This document shows, in pieces, positions 5,787 to 7,679 of a stretch of DNA of 7,679 nt; position 1 is the stretch's first letter, and every line of letters begins with the position of its first letter. The notes under the pieces were generated by a model. That model did not search any database. It was not told the DNA's origin and saw nothing but the letters and a program-made list of their open reading frames with translations. The stretch is from Prolixibacteraceae bacterium. Lineage in GTDB: Bacteria > Bacteroidota > Bacteroidia > Bacteroidales > Prolixibacteraceae. The stretch covers positions 1 to 7,679 of the forward strand of contig DAIDJX010000159.1 of assembly GCA_027451165.1 (NCBI GenBank), written 5' to 3'. The position numbers were made by a program, and so were the translations under genes.

Positions 5787-7604
5787 ATGAATAATATGAA
5801 AAAACTGACAATATTGCTGGTCACCACGATGTTGCTCTCGATTGCCTTATCGTGTTCTGAGGAATTTCTGACTAAAGAACCCCTGGGAGCGACCTCTGAA
5901 AATGTATTTTACAGTGCCAAGGGGATAGATGCCCTGCTGACAGGCTGTTATTCCATGATCCGCGGAAGCGCCCTCTGGACAGTCTCCTGGGGAGCCTCCA
6001 TCCAGAACTGGACCTATGGTTCTGCCGCCTCCGACGATGCGTATAAAGGTTCAGAAGTAACCGACCAGATGCCTGTGAACGACATTGAGCGCTGGGAAGT
6101 TACCCCGACCAATGGTTATCCTGCCGATAAATGGAGACTCTGTCTTGGTATGGGCGTTGACCGTTGCAATAAAACCATCCGCGTCATCAATAAAACGTTG
6201 GAAGACAAGATTATCACTGAAGCCGATGCAAAACTGGCTCTCGCAGAAGCGAGGTTCCTGCGTGCGATGTTCTACTTTGAAGCCCGTCTGGTTTTCGGCG
6301 ATTACATTCCGATCCTGAAGGAAGATACGCCCGATCCGACCAAGGTCACCAACACCAATGCCGATGGCGCAGTGCTGAAATTCATCACCGACGACCTTGC
6401 CTATGCCGCTGCCAACCTGCCGGAAAGCCAGGCACTGGTAGGCAAACCGACGAAGTATGCCGCCATGGCGCTGGCAGCCCGTGCATACCTGCAGGACCTG
6501 AAATATACCGAAGCCAAACCGTTGCTCGATGCCATTATCAGCAGTGGAAAATATTCCCTGATGCCTAAATTCATCCAGAATTTCGATATTGCTACCAACA
6601 ACAATGCGGAATCGATTTTCGAAATCCAGGCCAATGTCAACGACATCAACGAATCGCTGAACGCTGAAATGGGTATCGGTCTCAACTGGCCGCACGGAGG
6701 TGACATCGGAATGTGCTGCGGTTTCCACCAACCTTCCCAGAACCTGGTGAATGCCTATAAAGTGGATGCCAATGGTCTGCCGTTGTTTGACACTTTCAAC
6801 AATACCGATTTCAAAAACGACGCCGGAATAGGCTCCGATGAATCATTCGTTCCGGATGACACCACACCGGTGGATCCCCGCCTCGACTTTACTGTCAGCC
6901 GCCGGGGTATCCCGTACAAAGACTGGGGGATCAACCGCGGAAGCAACTGGATCCGCAAACAGTCGGAAGGTGGGCCTTACCTGCCAACATCGAAACCATT
7001 TTTCAAAAAGGCGGAAAGATACACCCTTTCCACCACAACAGGTTGGCAGACAGGTATTAATGCCAACAACTACCGCTACATCCGCTACGCACATGTGCTG
7101 CTGTGGAGAGCCGAATGTGAAGCAGGTTTAGCTGGCGGAGACCTGAATAAAGTCAAAGATCTCGTGAACCAGATCCGTACACGGGCTGCCGCCGACAAAG
7201 TGATGGGAAAATGCAAAGTCTATGTTCTCCCGGTGGAATTCTATCCGTGGGGTAAAACAGGCGATGTTGATTTCACCGTGCCGGCTGCCAACTATAAAAT
7301 TGGTACCTATGCCTCCTTTGCCAATGCCAATGAAGCCATGAGGGCCGTACAGTGGGAACAGCGTCTTGAATTTGCCACCGAAGGTTCACGCTTCTTCGAC
7401 CTCAGGAGATGGGATAAACTTCCCAACAAGATCGGAGGGAAGAGCATGTCTGAAATTCTGAATGCCTTTGCTGCCGGCGACCTGAGAGTTCGTCAGTTCA
7501 TGAAAGGCGCCGTGTTCAGTGACAAGGACAAATACCAGCCGGTCCCGCAGAACCAGCTCGACCTGCAACCAGGTGTTCTTTCACAGAATCCTGATTACAA
7601 ATAA
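5787..7604 (+). CDS. SusD/RagB family nutrient-binding outer membrane lipoprotein
   Basis: This is the surface lipoprotein partner of the preceding transporter, acting as the ligand-capturing lid over the barrel. The 605-residue protein has a lipoprotein signal peptide ending at C23 (IALS-C, a relaxed lipobox). The following SEE resembles the acidic surface-export signal described for Bacteroidetes lipoproteins. The N-terminal SusD-like domain is recognisable from EEFLTKEPLG (25-34) and the AEARFLRAMFYF helix (153-164). The C-terminal RagB/SusD domain shows YRYIRYAHVLLWRAECEAG (429-447), WEQRLEFATEGSRFFDLRRW (523-542) and the terminal VPQNQLDL...QNPDYK stretch (585-605). Length is typical. 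An internal loop carries adjacent cysteines, MCCGFHQPSQN (309-319), and the mature protein has seven further cysteines besides these and including the lipidated one. An alternative start at 5796 (MKKLTILLV) is equally possible; neither has a Shine-Dalgarno. The gene ends just before a strong terminator, so it is the last of the operon. Ligand cannot be predicted. Confidence 0.96.
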   Translation: MNNMKKLTILLVTTMLLSIALSCSEEFLTKEPLGATSENVFYSAKGIDALLTGCYSMIRGSALWTVSWGASIQNWTYGSAASDDAYKGSEVTDQMPVNDIERWEVTPTNGYPADKWRLCLGMGVDRCNKTIRVINKTLEDKIITEADAKLALAEARFLRAMFYFEARLVFGDYIPILKEDTPDPTKVTNTNADGAVLKFITDDLAYAAANLPESQALVGKPTKYAAMALAARAYLQDLKYTEAKPLLDAIISSGKYSLMPKFIQNFDIATNNNAESIFEIQANVNDINESLNAEMGIGLNWPHGGDIGMCCGFHQPSQNLVNAYKVDANGLPLFDTFNNTDFKNDAGIGSDESFVPDDTTPVDPRLDFTVSRRGIPYKDWGINRGSNWIRKQSEGGPYLPTSKPFFKKAERYTLSTTTGWQTGINANNYRYIRYAHVLLWRAECEAGLAGGDLNKVKDLVNQIRTRAAADKVMGKCKVYVLPVEFYPWGKTGDVDFTVPAANYKIGTYASFANANEAMRAVQWEQRLEFATEGSRFFDLRRWDKLPNKIGGKSMSEILNAFAAGDLRVRQFMKGAVFSDKDKYQPVPQNQLDLQPGVLSQNPDYK

Positions 7605-7626
7605 CAGATTTTGTTTAATAATTTTC

Positions 7627-7655
7627 AAAGGAGGGGCAGCAATGTGCCTCCTTTT
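7627..7655 (+). terminator. Intrinsic-type terminator of the SusC/D operon
   Basis: AAAGGAGG (7627-7634) pairs with CCTCCTTT (7647-7654), an 8-bp stem. After a G-G mismatch the stem can continue with G-U, C-G and A-U pairs around a GCAA tetraloop (7639-7642). The descending arm runs into TTTTGTTTA. It begins 22 bases after the SusD stop codon. The U-tract is short and interrupted, but position and stem are convincing, so the operon probably ends here with two genes. Confidence 0.8.
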
Positions 7656-7679
7656 GTTTAGCTTTAAGGCATCTTAAAC

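Overview
The window looks like a piece of a Bacteroidetes (Bacteroidota) chromosome. The main reason is an adjacent SusC/RagA TonB-dependent transporter and SusD/RagB lipoprotein, a pair essentially confined to that phylum. Supporting signs are AT-rich leaders without Shine-Dalgarno sequences ahead of both genes, and short GGAAT-type heptamer repeats in the spacers. I cannot place it to genus.

Layout. Positions 1-1237 (+) hold most of a family S13 D-Ala-D-Ala carboxypeptidase/endopeptidase (PBP4/DacB type), cut at its 5' end by the window edge almost exactly at the catalytic serine. Facing it (1275-2111, -) is an uncharacterised inner-membrane protein with a periplasmic domain and five predicted membrane segments. 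A 421-base AT-rich spacer follows (2112-2532), between this gene and the divergent transporter operon. It holds two abutting palindromes, a heptamer repeat block and one doubtful small ORF. The rest is a two-gene operon: the SusC-like transporter (2533-5760), a 26-base gap, the SusD-like lipoprotein (5787-7604), then a clear hairpin terminator (7627-7655).

How they work together. The SusC and SusD proteins should form one outer-membrane nutrient importer: a barrel powered by TonB, capped by a surface lipoprotein that captures the ligand. No glycoside hydrolase, peptidase, sigma/anti-sigma pair or hybrid two-component regulator lies in the window, so the substrate cannot be inferred. The S13 enzyme and the membrane protein have no evident link to this importer.

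The region is mostly ordinary. I see no defence system, mobile element, CRISPR array or RNA gene. The least explained items are the membrane protein, whose polar and aromatic residues cluster on the predicted periplasmic face, and the structured spacer.
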